A stretch of DNA of 64,000 nucleotides from Trichobilharzia regenti (Eukaryota; Platyhelminthes; Trematoda; Strigeidida; Schistosomatidae), in NCBI GenBank assembly GCA_944472135.2, contig OX235267.1, forward strand, positions 34,999,312-35,063,311, read 5' to 3'. The position numbers were made by a program, and so were the translations under genes. Shown here in pieces: positions 10,401-21,905 of the stretch. The notes beneath the pieces were generated by a model, which was given only the letters and a program-made list of their open reading frames with translations, made no database searches and was not told the DNA's origin. Positions within the stretch are counted from its first letter, which is position 1; the number at the start of each line of letters is the position of its first letter.

Positions 10401-13400
10401 TGGAGTTGCTCTTCAGGTACGGAACCACACCCCGACACATCTTTTAAAGGTATCTCTGGAATATCAATCACAAAAGTCCGACAAGAACGGCGGAAATGAA
10501 TAACCCCACCACTGATTGAGAGCCATGATGATAAGTAATTGAACGCTGTCACTCTAATTCAGCTTTTTATGAAGAGGGCTTTCAGAATCTTTTTAGAGAC
10601 ACCGTTCCTCATCCAAAAACACGATCCCAAAAAGCACTTCTGTCCAACAGTCCAAGATAACTTTGATATTAAGGAACACACTGGCTGCCAGTCTGATATT
10701 CTTGAATACATTCCTAATGTGTTGATATCGGACTTTACGACAACAAGGAATGCATATCTAGCATGTCTCTAGATGGAAAATAATCCATAACATTTAAGTG
10801 GAACTATATTTCGGACTTTGCCATTTTTGAGATTGAAATTTTTCCACATCAGGGGAATGATACAGTCTCCAAGCTCTCCTTCATATCCACCTCCAAAGGC
10901 TGTTTAACAAACATAAAGTAAGACGAAGTGAGTACCATGAAACATACTTTACTTTTATTTGAGGAATTTCACTACTGCCAAGTAAATATACTTGTGTCAA
11001 GGTTTCGTTAGTCACAGACCATACAGAACTCTTGCAACTTATCAGCTATGTGTAACAGTCAACTGTCTGTCTGTTTTCGACATAGAACTCTGCACAAATG
11101 TGCGGAAGTTCAAGTCGCCACATTCCGTGTAGCACGCGAAGCAAGAGAAGAAAGTACAAGAAAAGCATAATAGAAACAGTGAGCAGAGGTGTGAGACAAA
11201 GGAGTTATAACGAAGAACAAAACAGTTTCATTGAAGATCATAAGTCACAGGGAGTAGATGCATCTGCGCTTGCCACTGAGAACGATTTTGAGCCATGTCA
11301 CCAATTGTTTCCAACCATAGATTTTTACCGTCCCGAGGACCCCAGCCTGGAAGTCTACACCTTTCTACGTGGCTTAGACCAACTGTTGTGGATTTCATTG
11401 ACTGATGCCAAGTTTTTGTTTGACCGCCGCTAGCTTTTTTCCAGCCTGACCCTATATCCGCTAACATAGCTCGTCGAGGGAGGCGATGGCTTGGCATACG
11501 TAACACATGTCCTAACCATCTCAGTCTTTGTAGCTTCACGACTTCGTCGATTGATTTCTCCTGTTTACCTAGAACTCTACGCCTAACCTGTCTGTCTGTC
11601 TGGATTCAACATAGAACTTGGCACCGAAGTGCAGCAGTTCGAGTTGCCACGTTCCAATAGCACACAAGGTAGACAAGATGATGAGTGAAGAGAATCAATA
11701 GAGTTTGACAAATATAAGAGTGAAACAGAGTGGGTAATTGTAGAAAGGAATATGAAAGATTACAGAGACTGAATACATCTGCGCCATTGACAACGATTTT
11801 GAGCCATGTCACCTACTGTCTCCAGCCATTGATTCCTAGAGTCCCGAGGGCCCCAACCCGGGAGTCTGCATCTCCCTACCTGACTCAGTTTAACTGTCAA
11901 GGATTTCATGGATTGATGCCATGCTTTTGTTTGGCCACCACTGGCTCTTTTCCAACCTGAACCTATATCAGCTAGCAAAGCCCGTCGGGGGAGGCGGTGG
12001 TTAGGCATGCGCAGCACGTGACCTAGCCATCTTAGTCTATGTAACTTTATAGCCTCGTCGATTGATTTTCCCTCTTTGCCCAACACTCTACGCCTAACGT
12101 CAACATTACTTATCTTGTGAAACCACCTAACGTGAGACAGAGATCGCAGACATCTATGATCGAAAGCAGTCAACCTTTTCATGTCTTCAACTCGTATTGG
12201 CCATGTTTCAGAGCCATAGAGAAGGACGGAGCGAACTGATGAGCAGTACACACGTCCCTTGGTTGATAACCGGATGTCACGCCTACGCCAGAGATGGTGT
12301 AAGTCAGCAAAAGCAGCTCGAGCTTTTCGGATCCGTGCTGAGATTTCATCGCCAATCAGTCCGTTGGTGCTAATACAACTTCCCAAGTAGGTGAAGTGGT
12401 CAACATGTTCTATCACTTCACTACCTATCACTAAGTTAGGGATTGACGGGGTCCAGTCCATGTTGCTCACCTTATTATGCCACTTTACACGGGAAATAGA
12501 ACGCAGGCACCTATGATCAAAGACAGCTAGTCATTTCATGTCTTCCACTCTCAGTGGCCAGGTCTCACAACCATAAAGGAGGACGGAGCGGACTGATGAG
12601 CAGTACACCCGCCCTTTGGTCGATAGTCGAACATCTCGTCTACGCCAGAGTCGGCGTAAACTAACAAATGCGAAACGAGCCCCCTGTATTCGTGCTGAGA
12701 TTTCGTCAGAGATCAGCCCGTTGGGGCTGATGGTACTTCCCAAATAAGTGAAGCGGTCAACGTGCTCTACCACTTCACTTCCTATTTTTAAACTAGGCGT
12801 CGATGTAGTCCAGTCCTGTAACATCATCTTGCATTTAGCGGGAGCGAATCGCATGCCAAACATTCGTAGATTGCGGCTCAAGGTGTTTAGAAGACTCTGC
12901 ATTTCGTCAGCGTCTTCGCCTAGAAGGACTATATCGTCTGCATATTCCAAGTCAACGAGATTATTCCCCGGTAGCAAGTCAATTCCTGAGTCGCTGAAGT
13001 CACTTAGGGTTAAGTCCATTAGTACATCTATGATGAAGTTGAATAGAAAAGGGGATAATGGGCATCCTTGACGGACGCCACTAGTCGTCACCACTTCAGA
13101 TGACAACTCGCCGTAAGCCCTCACCTGACAGTATGAGTACGAGTAGAGTGCCTTAATCAGTGCAATGTATTTTCTCGGGATTCCCTTTACAGCCAAGCAT
13201 CTCCAGAGAACTTCTCGATCGACAGAATCTTGAGTCACTGAGTCGTATGATTTGTCGGCCACTCCAGGGAGCTGTAACGTATTCACACGTACTAACCCAA
13301 GACAGTCATCCTTAGTCTCACAGCACCACATAATAATGAACTGATCTCCTCTTCATCTATTCCGGTTATTCCTAGTGTCAATAAACACTAGGAAGCGTGG

Positions 13401-16400
13401 GAGAGGCTGAAATGAAAGTCACAGCACGACGCTAAGGCTACTAAAGGTAGTATTCTCAAGTAAAATTATTTAGTGGAAGACAACCTCGATCCTGCTCAAA
13501 TACGTGTCATCGGACCTCAATTACTTACGCGATGCAAGTAAACCCACGATGAAAACAACGACTACATACACGTAAGCAGAACACCATTGGCTGCACGCAT
13601 AGAAGCGCTGCAAAACCCGACTTTGGACAGACTATCAGGTGATCGAAATTGGTGTATGACACTTTGGTTTTCCAAAAAATTAGAAATTTTATCCATCATA
13701 ACCTCACTATTCATAACAGAACTCTTTAACTGCTTTTAGCCTTTCACCTACTAGAGTTGGGGCACAGGTTCTTAAAAAATTGGCACGTAAACAGTGCAGA
13801 GTGCAAGGCATACAGCGGCCGTCAACCTATGAAGTACAATTTCGTTAGTTCGCATGTTATGAAACAGTAAAACAATACCGTCTATATATTTAAGGTGGAG
13901 TTGCTCTTCAGGTACGGAACCACACCCCGACACATCTTTTAAAGGTATCTCTGGAATATCAATCACAAAAGTCCGACAAGAACGGCGGAAATGAATAACC
14001 CCACCACTGATTGAGAGCCATGATGATAAGTAATTGAACGCTGTCACTCTAATTCAGCTTTTTATGAAGAGGGCTTTCAGAATCTTTTTAGAGACACCGT
14101 TCCTCATCCAAAAACACGATCCCAAAAAGCACTTCTGTCCAACAGTCCAAGATAACTTTGATATTAAGGAACACACTGGCTGCCAGTCTGATATTCTTGA
14201 ATACATTCCTAATGTGTTGATATCGGACTTTACGACAACAAGGAATGCATATCTAGCATGTCTCTAGATGGAAAATAATCCATAACATTTAAGTGGAACT
14301 ATATTCCGGACTTTGCCATTTTTGAGATTGAAATTTTTCCACATCAGGGGAATGATACAGTCTCCAAGCTCTCCTTCATATCCACCTCCAAAGGCTGTTT
14401 AACAAACATAAAGTAAGACGAAGTGAGTACCATGAAACATACTTTACTTTTATTTGAGGAATTTCACTACTGCCAAGTAAATATACTTGTGTCAAGGTTT
14501 CGTTAGTCACAGACCATACAGAACTCTTGCAACTTATCAGCTATGTGTAACAGTCAACTGTCTGTCTGTTTTCGACATAGAACTTTGCACAAATGTGCGG
14601 AAGTTCAAGTCGCCACATTCCGTGTAGCACGCGAAGCAAGAGAAGAAAGTACAAGAAAAGCATAATAGAAACAGTGAGCAGAGGTGTGAGACAAAGGAGT
14701 TATAACGAAGAACAAAACAGTTTCATTGAAGATCATAAGTCACAGGGAGTAGATGCATCTGCGCTTGCCACTGAGAACGATTTTGAGCCATGTCACCAAT
14801 TGTTTCCAACCATAGATTTTTACCGTCCCGAGGACCCCAGCCTGGAAGTCTACACCTTTCTACGTGGCTTAGACCAACTGTTGTGGATTTCATTGACTGA
14901 TGCCAAGTTTTTGTTTGACCGCCGCTAGCTTTTTTCCAGCCTGACCCTATATCCGCTAACATAGCTCGTCGAGGGAGGCGATGGCTTGGCATACGTAACA
15001 CATGTCCTAACCATCTCAGTCTTTGTAGCTTCACGACTTCGTCGATTGATTTCTCCTGTTTACCTAGAACTCTACGCCTAACCTGTCTGTCTGTCTGGAT
15101 TCAACATAGAACTTGGCACCGAAGTGCAGCAGTTCGAGTTGCCACGTTCCAATAGCACACAAGGTAGACAAGATGATGAGTGAAGAGAATCAATAGAGTT
15201 TGACAAATATAAGAGTGAAACAGAGTGGGTAATTGTAGAAAGGAATATGAAAGATTACAGAGACTGAATACATCTGCGCCATTGACAACGATTTTGAGCC
15301 ATGTCACCTACTGTCTCCAGCCATTGATTCCTAGAGTCCCGAGGGCCCCAACCCGGGAGTCTGCATCTCCCTACCTGACTTAGTTTAACTGTCAAGGATT
15401 TCATGGATTGATGCCATGTTTTTGTTTGGCCACCACTGGCTCTTTTCCAACCTGAACCTATATCAGCTAGCAAAGCCCGTCGGGGGAGGCGGTGGTTAGG
15501 CATGCGCAGCACGTGACCTAGCCATCTTAGTCTATGTAACTTTATAGCCTCGTCGATTGATTTTCCCTCTTTGCCCAACACTCTACGCCTAACGTCAACA
15601 TTACTTATCTTGTGAAACCACCTAACGTGAGACAGAGATCGCAGACATCTATGATCGAAAGCAGTCAATCTTTTCATGTCTTCAACTCGTATTGGCCATG
15701 TTTCAGAGCCATAGAGAAGGACGGAGCGAACTGATGAGCAGTACACACGTCCCTTGGTTGATAACCGGATGTCACGCCTACGCCAGAGATGGTGTAAGTC
15801 AGCAAAAGCAGCTCGAGCTTTTCGGATCCGTGCTGAGATTTCATCGCCAATCAGTCCGTTGGTGCTAATACAACTTCCCAAGTAGGTGAAGTGGTCAACA
15901 TGTTCTATCACTTCACTACCTATCACTAAGTTAGGGATTGACGGGGTCCAGTCCATGTTGCTCACCTTATTATGCCACTTTACACGGGAAATAGAACGCA
16001 GGCACCTATGATCAAAGACAGCTAGTCTTTTCATGTCTTCCACTCTCAGTGGCCAGGTCTCACAACCATAAAGGAGGACGGAGCGGACTGATGAGCAGTA
16101 CACCCGCCCTTTGGTCGATAGTCGAACATCTCGTCTACGCCAGAGTCGGCGTAAACTAACAAATGCGAAACGAGCCCCCTGTATTCGTGCTGAGATTTCG
16201 TCAGAGATCAGCCCGTTGGGGCTGATGGTACTTCCCAAATAAGTGAAGCGGTCAACGTGCTCTACCACTTCACTTCCTATTTTTAAACTAGGCGTCGATG
16301 TAGTCCAGTCCTGTAACATCATCTTGCATTTAGCGGGAGCGAATCGCATGCCAAACATTCGTAGATTGCGGCTCAAGGTGTTTAGAAGACTCTGCATTTC

Positions 16401-19400
16401 GTCAGCGTCTTCGCCTAGAAGGACTATATCGTCTGCATATTCCAAGTCAACGAGATTATTCCCCGGTAGCAAGTCAATTCCTGAGTCGCTGAAGTCACTT
16501 AGGGTTAAGTCCATTAGTACATCTATGATGAAGTTGAATAGAAAAGGGGATAATGGGCATCCTTGACGGACGCCACTAGTCGTCACCACTTCAGATGACA
16601 ACTCGCCGTAAGCCCTCACCTGGCTGTATGAGTACGAATAGAGTGCCTTAATCAGTGCAATATATTTTCTTGGAATTCCCTTTACAGCCAAGCATCTCCA
16701 GAGAACTTCCCGATCGACAGAGTCGAATGCTGCCTTTAGGTCAAGAAATATAATGACTGTTGGACGCCGGTAGGAATGCTTATGTTCTAGAATCTGTCGG
16801 AGGGTGAAGATATGATCAATACACCCTCTTCCTGGTCTAAAGCCTGCCTGGCTCTCTCGTGTTTGTGCTTCCCGAGCACCACTCAGTCTACGCATGATTA
16901 TTGAGCCTAAGACTTTAGATACTATATTAGTCAAGCTAATCCCTCTGTGATTATCACAGGAAGACTTGTCTCCCTTCTTGTATATGGGGATAATCAGTGA
17001 CTTACACCAACCCGATGGGACTTCTTCTGATTCCCAGACGCTGCCTAGTACCTCAGTTAATCCGGACAGTAAGCTGTCTCCACCGTACTTAAATACCTCT
17101 GGCGTCATTCCATCAGGTCCCGCTGCTTTGCCTAGTTTCAGATTGGTGACAGCTTTAGTAACAGTCAACACCCTCAATTACCTGATATTTAGGACTACGG
17201 GATGCAAGACAATCCTGAAGTGATGATTTACATTTCATAAGTGAGAAAAGTACCCTGAAATTTTCAAATTGAGACTGAAACAAAGAAAACTCAGTATCTC
17301 GTCAATCGTTTTATTTGACGGGATTAAGTCGTTTGCACACAACCTTGACTATAAAAACATCTCCAAAGAGGATGATTCTTGTGATATCAAACAAAAAGAA
17401 ACCGTCACAAACACTTCTATGACTCAGCTGGATACAAAACACTTGACGTAAACATACAAGTATAAACTAATAAAACGGTAGCTACTGAGCCTTATCTAGA
17501 ATACAGGTAATTCAATTATTGATATAAGTATAAAACTTGGGCACTGTAGTAGAGCTCTACCACAGGTAGTTCAAATCGCGAGATTGTCATTTGAGCTTCA
17601 CATATTGTAATTTACACCTATTTGTGAATAGAGACTAACTTCAGTGATAACTTGTACGGAAGTCCAAAAACTTATACCCCCAAGACTTTTCCTCTTGCTT
17701 TGTGTGGCAACTTGAACTGATGCACATCTGTGGTCAGATGAACTACACCTAGGAAACTAACACATCCTTTTAGAGTTGAACCCTGTCCTGATAATAACCT
17801 AGCGTATCAAAGTGGAATGGAACATGAAGTCGTCTTCAATGGTTCAGCATTATGTGGTTATATCACTGTCACAGATGCATAACACGTTATGAAGAAAACA
17901 CAGTATAGATTTTAAATTAACAATAATGGATTTAAAACAAGACTATAAGCGAACATCACTGTTTTCAATTAGATCTTATTTAGTCTTAACACTAACGTAC
18001 ACAACTTCATACATAAAAATTTAACCAATGACGATGGGTTTATGTATGCAGGTGGTAATAAGAATGAAGAAGGTAGTATGTTTACGTAACCAATTCAATA
18101 AATAAGTTAGGTCAGGTCTTGTAAGTTACGCAATAGTAGAGGTGAAGTGGATAGATAATCAGTTCAAATACGCATCATAAGAGGATAAAAGAAAGGGCGG
18201 GAGGTTTTTAATTGGAATCTACCTACCCCAAGAGACAGAGTGACAAAGGTAAAACAGACTTCTTCTGTATGCAAAGATTAGGATTATTCTCTCTAGTTTC
18301 CATAGCTTTGGCTGTGTAAGACACGGATTCGAGTCCCGTTCGGAAGGTTTGATGTAATGCAGTATATAATCTTGAAGACACTTTTTCTATTCACTGGGTA
18401 ACCGCTATCAACCAAATGAGACAAAATAGAACTTCTTACTGATTTTATTCGGCTTTTTCCGAAATATGAGGGAAGAAGCCTAATAGTGCATTTGTCGAGC
18501 TGTCTAGTTGCTCGCTTTGCATAGCTTTCTCAACAAGAGTAGCTGCGCTTACAAATGCACATGGAAGTAGTACAGATAGGTAGCTTATCTTACGCTTGCG
18601 TTCGGGTTTTACAAAAATACTAATTTAACAAAAGTGTCTCTTTGGGCAAGCATATGAAACGTATTAGGCTGAAACACTCACCTGCTAGTAAGCTTCGTAT
18701 AGATAAAAGCAGATTTTCTACAGTTAGCAAAGGAGACCACATTTCTTTTAAAATATCTAAGCATATTACTCCACGGGTATCCACATTTGGATGGTAGCAT
18801 TTAGAAACAAAGCGAACGTTTGGAGGACTGTAAGGATAATTCGGCCCGAACTCAAGTGAAAGTTTGTATTGTTGGCCTTCATACACCTGTAGTGAAGAGA
18901 CGGAAATTAAAATGACAATACAGTTTGGAAGAAAAACAGTATTTACTGAAACTGAAGGAAAATGCTGCTTGAAATCCTAAACTAAAAAACAGATAAATAC
19001 TTACCGTTCCATCAGGTCCACGGATAGAAGCTAACCAACGGGTGAGATTTTCCCCATCTGGGAATGCTGTAACATCTTTTTCATTGGACATCTGCAATGA
19101 TTAAGTGAAGATAAACACAATTCAGCCATCACATATCTCAGAAATCATTAGAAAGCTCAATCACTTGAAAAATATTGTAACACCCCACGTGATACTTATG
19201 TGAGCAAATTCTATGGTAAGTGAACATTTCGCTTAAGATTACGGCTAACCTGAACCAATTAGATGGACTCGACTCTCAGTGTAGAAGTTTACCCAGAAAC
19301 GCAGTGATTCAAGCCGCTAAACTCTATGTATAAGGGGAAAAATTCAAAAGGACTATAACAAACGAAAGTTTTCGTGTGTGACTCTACTACCATCCGTACT

Positions 19401-20813
19401 TTCTTGGTACTGTATCCAGTGTTCCTGCAGACAACTGCCTTTATTTTCTCTTTTGTCTGATTCTGACTGAAAACAGACAGGAAGTTCCTTCACAATTTTA
19501 TCTGTCCAAGGACTAATTAACTTTTACTAACAAATGAAACCAGATCACTAAGCACTTCACCAGTTCTTTTATTACCTGTGTATCGCAATTTCTATGACGA
19601 GGAGACTTAGTAACATTTGCAAATAAGGAAAACGGATTTATTCACCTCCCAAATAAGTACACAAATCATATAACTGCATACGTGGTGCACACTATGATGA
19701 TGATACAGGCAAGCAAGGATCAATGAACTACTAATGCTGAAACAGGCTACAGGACGATAAGTACTCTCTAACAACAACTCATAGTAATGCAATTTGCATC
19801 TTTCATTTAAGGTCTTCAAGAAATAAACGACGTACACAGCAAACACGAGGGTCGAAACCACTACGTTTTTTACGTTAACTGTGCGAACTGTTCAATGTGA
19901 GTACTATAATCTCACTATCCGATCATTTTCCGACCGACCTAAATGACGACACTAAGCGGAAAAGAAGCGGGGTCATAGGATACATATGGAAATGGACAGG
20001 GAGAGAACAGCATTACCAGAAATGATCGAAAGACTGATCACTGTGTCATTAGAAAGTTTGTCACTCAGGAAGAACAGGGAATTGTGGAGTAAGTTGAATC
20101 ACACTATACAAGATCTAATAAAGCTCCCTGACTGTTAGATATGAATGTGTGTGTAGTCGTTTAAACTGCTTTGAACAAAAGACATAGTACTGCGTGATGC
20201 TACATCGAACCAAAACAACTGATTTAATAACTCAAGCATCAGTGTACGGTTCAACGAAAGCAAGCGATATATAACTGTGTGCTCTGACCAAAAGTGTGGA
20301 TGTATTTTTACGACAAACGGAAAGAACACAATAATATTCACGAGGGGAATTATCTGTGAGCTTTTCACTATATTGTACGTTTATCTTGAGCATCTGTGTT
20401 TTAACACTATGATATGTCGTGCAGCTCGGTGAAATTGCGATAATTGGCAGACCACAAATTGTCACATCATATAAACTTACCAACAACTCCATCAATTCTT
20501 TCTGCAACCTAAATTCACGATAAATTATTAGTAACATAAAGAAGCAACAACCTCTTGCTCACTCTGTCTCCGTTCATTTTTCAAATGATCCTGAGGCGGA
20601 AAACCTCAAGGTTAACGGTAGTCATAGTTGTTAACCTGAAACTGTACTAGTTTAAAGATTGTAAGCATACCACTTTTTCATATATACTTCATTCGTTTTT
20701 AATGTGTGACTTAAAATTCACTTTCAAATATTCACTAGTCGAAAGAGAAAAGATTTGTCAATTTACGCTAAGAAAATGAATGCATCATACCCTCGGTTTC
20801 TGTTTAATCCCAT
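7373..20813 (-). CDS. UBE2C: UBE2C-type ubiquitin-conjugating enzyme E2 C (five coding exons)
   Basis: UBE2C (UbcH10) is the E2 that starts ubiquitin chains on mitotic substrates of the anaphase-promoting complex. Five exons join in frame to 453 nt (150 residues plus stop): 20791-20813, 20481-20508, 19005-19091, 18682-18886 and 7373-7482. Residues 78-80 are the HPN motif. Cys88 in GVICLDIL is the catalytic cysteine. CYHPNVD and [12 protein letters not shown] are UBE2C signatures. The usual longer N-terminal extension is almost absent. The Arg of the family's RxxL destruction box is Glu103 here. The final intron of 11.2 kb is filled with LINEs. The start ATG has a good context (ACACCATGG) but the first exon is inferred. 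Confidence 0.85.
7483..8430. other. UBE2C intron 4, no recognised content
   Basis: AT-rich, no recognised repeat family. The ORFs here are short and have no family resemblance. Confidence 0.4.
8431..9737 (-). mobile_element. RTE-like LINE copy A, 5'-truncated
   Basis: On the minus strand the copy runs from SVDREVLW (about 9735) through the [14 protein letters not shown] block and [11 protein letters not shown] to the [21 protein letters not shown] tail, with breaks near 9107 and 8940. Its 3' UTR ends in GTCTGTCTGTCT (plus-strand view). Upstream of 9737 the frame runs into unrelated sequence, so the copy is 5'-truncated. Confidence 0.8.
9738..11063. other. Unique-looking spacer inside duplication unit 1
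   Basis: No recognisable element or exon. Contains an 8-bp-arm palindrome (CCTAGTGT...ACACTAGG) near 9876-9897. The same spacer recurs at about 13233-14558. Confidence 0.4.
11064..11588 (-). mobile_element. RTE-like LINE fragment B, interrupted
   Basis: The 3' UTR and reverse-transcriptase tail ([19 protein letters not shown]) break off in the VRRRVLG block exactly where the microsatellite 3' end of another copy starts (11588). One LINE has inserted into another. The duplicate is at 14559-15083. Confidence 0.75.
11589..13232 (-). pseudogene. RTE-like LINE copy C1, hybrid and broken
   Basis: The minus-strand reverse transcriptase enters from copy-A-type 5' sequence (ORF start at 13331) but carries copy-C-type 3' sequence. 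A nonsense change near 12531 (TGA where the second unit reads AGA) splits it into ORFs 13331-12531 and 12470-11760. It is the central, recombinant copy of the tandem duplication. Confidence 0.8.
12720..16214. repeat. Tandem duplication, unit 2 (~3.5 kb)
   Basis: Second copy of 9224-12719 at an offset of 3,495-3,496 bp. It includes spacer 13233-14558 and fragment B at 14559-15083. Confidence 0.9.
14559..15083 (-). mobile_element. RTE-like LINE fragment B, duplicated copy
   Basis: Duplicate of 11064-11588 with a C-to-T difference in the first 30 bases. Interrupted at the same place by copy C. Confidence 0.75.
15084..17177 (-). mobile_element. RTE-like LINE copy C2
   Basis: The element runs from the GTCTGTCTGTCTGG 3' terminus (15084) through the 3' UTR and the 640-codon ORF to a 5' truncation near 17177. 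Its 16215-16616 part is the third, partial copy of the duplication's boundary segment. Beyond 16616 it differs from units 1 and 2 ([10 protein letters not shown] rather than [10 protein letters not shown]). Confidence 0.8.
15255..17177 (-). CDS. RTE-like LINE reverse transcriptase, 640-codon chimeric ORF
   Basis: An open frame encodes most of a LINE reverse transcriptase. It has [20 protein letters not shown] at the start, [17 protein letters not shown] (palm Asp), [14 protein letters not shown], and the catalytic [11 protein letters not shown]. From about residue 300 a module of ~125 residues ([17 protein letters not shown] to the RCLRSISRV block) is followed by a second, diverged version ([17 protein letters not shown] to RCLRSLSHV), then the [21 protein letters not shown] tail. 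The joint is at NMDWTP, in frame. No endonuclease is present, so the copy is 5'-truncated and not autonomous. Clade RTE (SR3/Perere-3-like) is inferred from motifs. Confidence 0.85.
   Translation of the reverse strand: MRVLTVTKAVTNLKLGKAAGPDGMTPEVFKYGGDSLLSGLTEVLGSVWESEEVPSGWCKSLIIPIYKKGDKSSCDNHRGISLTNIVSKVLGSIIMRRLSGAREAQTRESQAGFRPGRGCIDHIFTLRQILEHKHSYRRPTVIIFLDLKAAFDSVDREVLWRCLAVKGIPRKYIALIKALYSYSYSQVRAYGELSSEVVTTSGVRQGCPLSPFLFNFIIDVLMDLTLSDFSDSGIDLLPGNNLVDLEYADDIVLLGEDADEMQSLLNTLSRNLRMFGMRFAPAKCKMMLQDWTTSTPSLKIGSEVVEHVDRFTYLGSTISPNGLISDEISARIQGARFAFVSLRRLWRRRDVRLSTKGRVYCSSVRSVLLYGCETWPLRVEDMKRLAVFDHRCLRSISRVKWHNKVSNMDWTPSIPNLVIGSEVIEHVDHFTYLGSCISTNGLIGDEISARIRKARAAFADLHHLWRRRDIRLSTKGRVYCSSVRSVLLYGSETWPIRVEDMKRLTAFDHRCLRSLSHVRWFHKISNVDVRRRVLGKEGKSIDEAIKLHRLRWLGHVLRMPNHRLPRRALLADIGSGWKRASGGQTKTWHQSMKSLTVKLSQVGRCRLPGWGPRDSRNQWLETVGDMAQNRCQWRRCIQSL
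17178..18681. other. UBE2C intron 4, mostly unrecognised
   Basis: A short piece near 17690-17735 matches the LINE 3' UTR (GGCAACTTGAACTG). Near 18320-18345 a B-box-like GGATTCGAGTCCC may mark a decayed SINE. Otherwise nothing recognised. Confidence 0.4.
18682..18886 (-). CDS. UBE2C: UBE2C exon 4 with catalytic core
   Basis: From [13 protein letters not shown] to SLLA, between an ACTACAG acceptor and a GTGAGT donor. It carries the HPN motif and the catalytic cysteine (GVICLDIL) and ends one base into a Glu codon. Confidence 0.9.
19005..19091 (-). CDS. UBE2C: UBE2C exon 3
   Basis: 29 codons from [16 protein letters not shown] to GPDGT lie between an ATTGCAG acceptor and a GTAAGT donor, phase 0 at both ends. 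They match the E2 strand region after helix 1. Confidence 0.85.
19092..20480. other. UBE2C intron 2, no recognised content
   Basis: No coding or repeat match. AT-rich throughout. Confidence 0.45.
20481..20508 (-). CDS. UBE2C: UBE2C exon 2, 28-bp micro-exon
   Basis: The exon encodes LQKELMELL, the first E2 helix, between a GAATTTAG acceptor and a GTAAGT donor. Phases fit exons 1 and 3. Confidence 0.75.
20791..20813 (-). CDS. UBE2C: UBE2C exon 1 (coding part)
   Basis: ATG in the context ACACCATGGG is followed by LNRNR and a GTATGA donor, leaving two bases of a codon that exon 2 completes. The total length is divisible by three only with this exon. It is so short that transcript evidence would be needed for certainty. 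Confidence 0.55.
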
Positions 20814-21704
20814 GGTGTAAAATATCCACAACAAGCAACGCCATCAGCGAGTTTCCATCAATATTGGACCAATATATTGGTTCCAGTCATAATTCCTTGA
20901 TTCCCGAATAAACTAACAGATGAGAAACATTTATACATAATCACGTGACTATATGTTTTACATTTGAGTTTTTATGCCAAAAAGCGGTACCTTTTGTCCC
21001 ACCCCTACCTTACATGATTCGCGAAACTCTTAGTCTTGACTTTAGCTTCGAAAACGCCAGTATCCAATACTATCAGCTACCAAAATTCTAGACAATTAAA
21101 ATCTTAGTGCATATTGTGGCTACCGCAAATATGATTTCGCGTAGGTTGTTTCAAAGATCTGCGGTGGCATTCTCTGTCATCAGGACATCTCGCTTATTCC
21201 TTGCTTGAACCAAACTCCTTTTCTACCACTTGCACTTTCTCCGAAATCCAAAAATTTGTCTGCAGTCCTAACACGAGAAATTACACATGTTTGACCTGGA
21301 ATCATGTTCTTATCCCCAGTAGCAGCTCATCTGTCTTAGTAAAAGCTGATGGCCTATTTTACAAATAGGCACACTAATATCGAACATTCATAATTATAAA
21401 TATTTGTCCTGGCCTTAATGAACGGCAACGATAGGATTCAAGGGCCTCCGGCAGAAAAACCCTATCAACACGTACGTCACTTGGTTCTGACGATGATATG
21501 GAAACTTCTGTCAAGTGTACCAAGCCTTTGTGGTGACCGGAAAATATCAAATCATACGTTCACTGCCAAACGGTATTTATAAAGAATCCACAGACAATCA
21601 TGGTTTTTACGTGAGATTGAAAAAGGACATGACCCAGTTCCGCCCGTAACATTGACGAAGCTTCTTCCATCTCCGGTTTCTCGCTTATCAAATCCGCCAA
21701 CGAA
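20814..21704. other. Upstream of UBE2C coding start, unrecognised
   Basis: Expected to hold the 5' UTR and promoter of UBE2C. I see no clear promoter motif and no further exon that must be joined. Confidence 0.35.
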
Positions 21705-21905
21705 CTCTGTTCGCACAGTGGTTAGGACTCTCGCCGACCATGCACATGGTCCGAGGTTCGAGCCCTCGCCGACGCACACCTGATATCTATGGTCGGCCTG
21801 CAAAATTTGGGTTACCGATATCCACGCTGAAAATTCCATACTTGTACCAAAAATGCAGTGTGGAATCAAGCTGTAATCAAAAATAAAAATAAAATAAATA
21901 AAAAC
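21705..21905 (+). mobile_element. tRNA-headed SINE, near full length
   Basis: A tRNA-like head (A-box region GTGGTTAGGACTC, B box GGTTCGAGCCC) is followed by a short body (ATCTATGGTCGGCCTGCAAA). The ~50-base tail (GCTGAAAATTCCATAC to GGAATCAAGCTGTAATC) ends in an A-rich AAATAAAA tract. Head plus LINE-like tail plus A-rich end define it as a SINE. Relatives lie at 1, 26134 and 61895. Confidence 0.8.

Larger units (their letters stand above)
9224..12719. repeat. Tandem duplication, unit 1 (~3.5 kb)
   Basis: Essentially identical to 12720-16214. By eye I see one single-base indel (10177 region versus 13675) and about seven substitutions. Both ends lie inside RTE-like reverse-transcriptase sequence. 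Confidence 0.9.

Noticed and set aside
10277..10772. Two ORFs repeated at 13772-14267 as possible genes
   Set aside because: They are conserved only because the whole 3.5-kb unit is duplicated. No family resemblance.
12600..12640. CTGATGAG as a hammerhead core (also at about 16088 and 12236)
   Set aside because: It lies in reverse-transcriptase coding sequence (antisense of SSVRSVLL) and lacks a following GAAA and pairing stems.
18300..18350. tRNA or SINE with a GGATTCGAGTCCC B box
   Set aside because: No A box or tail at the proper spacing. Mentioned only as a possible relic.
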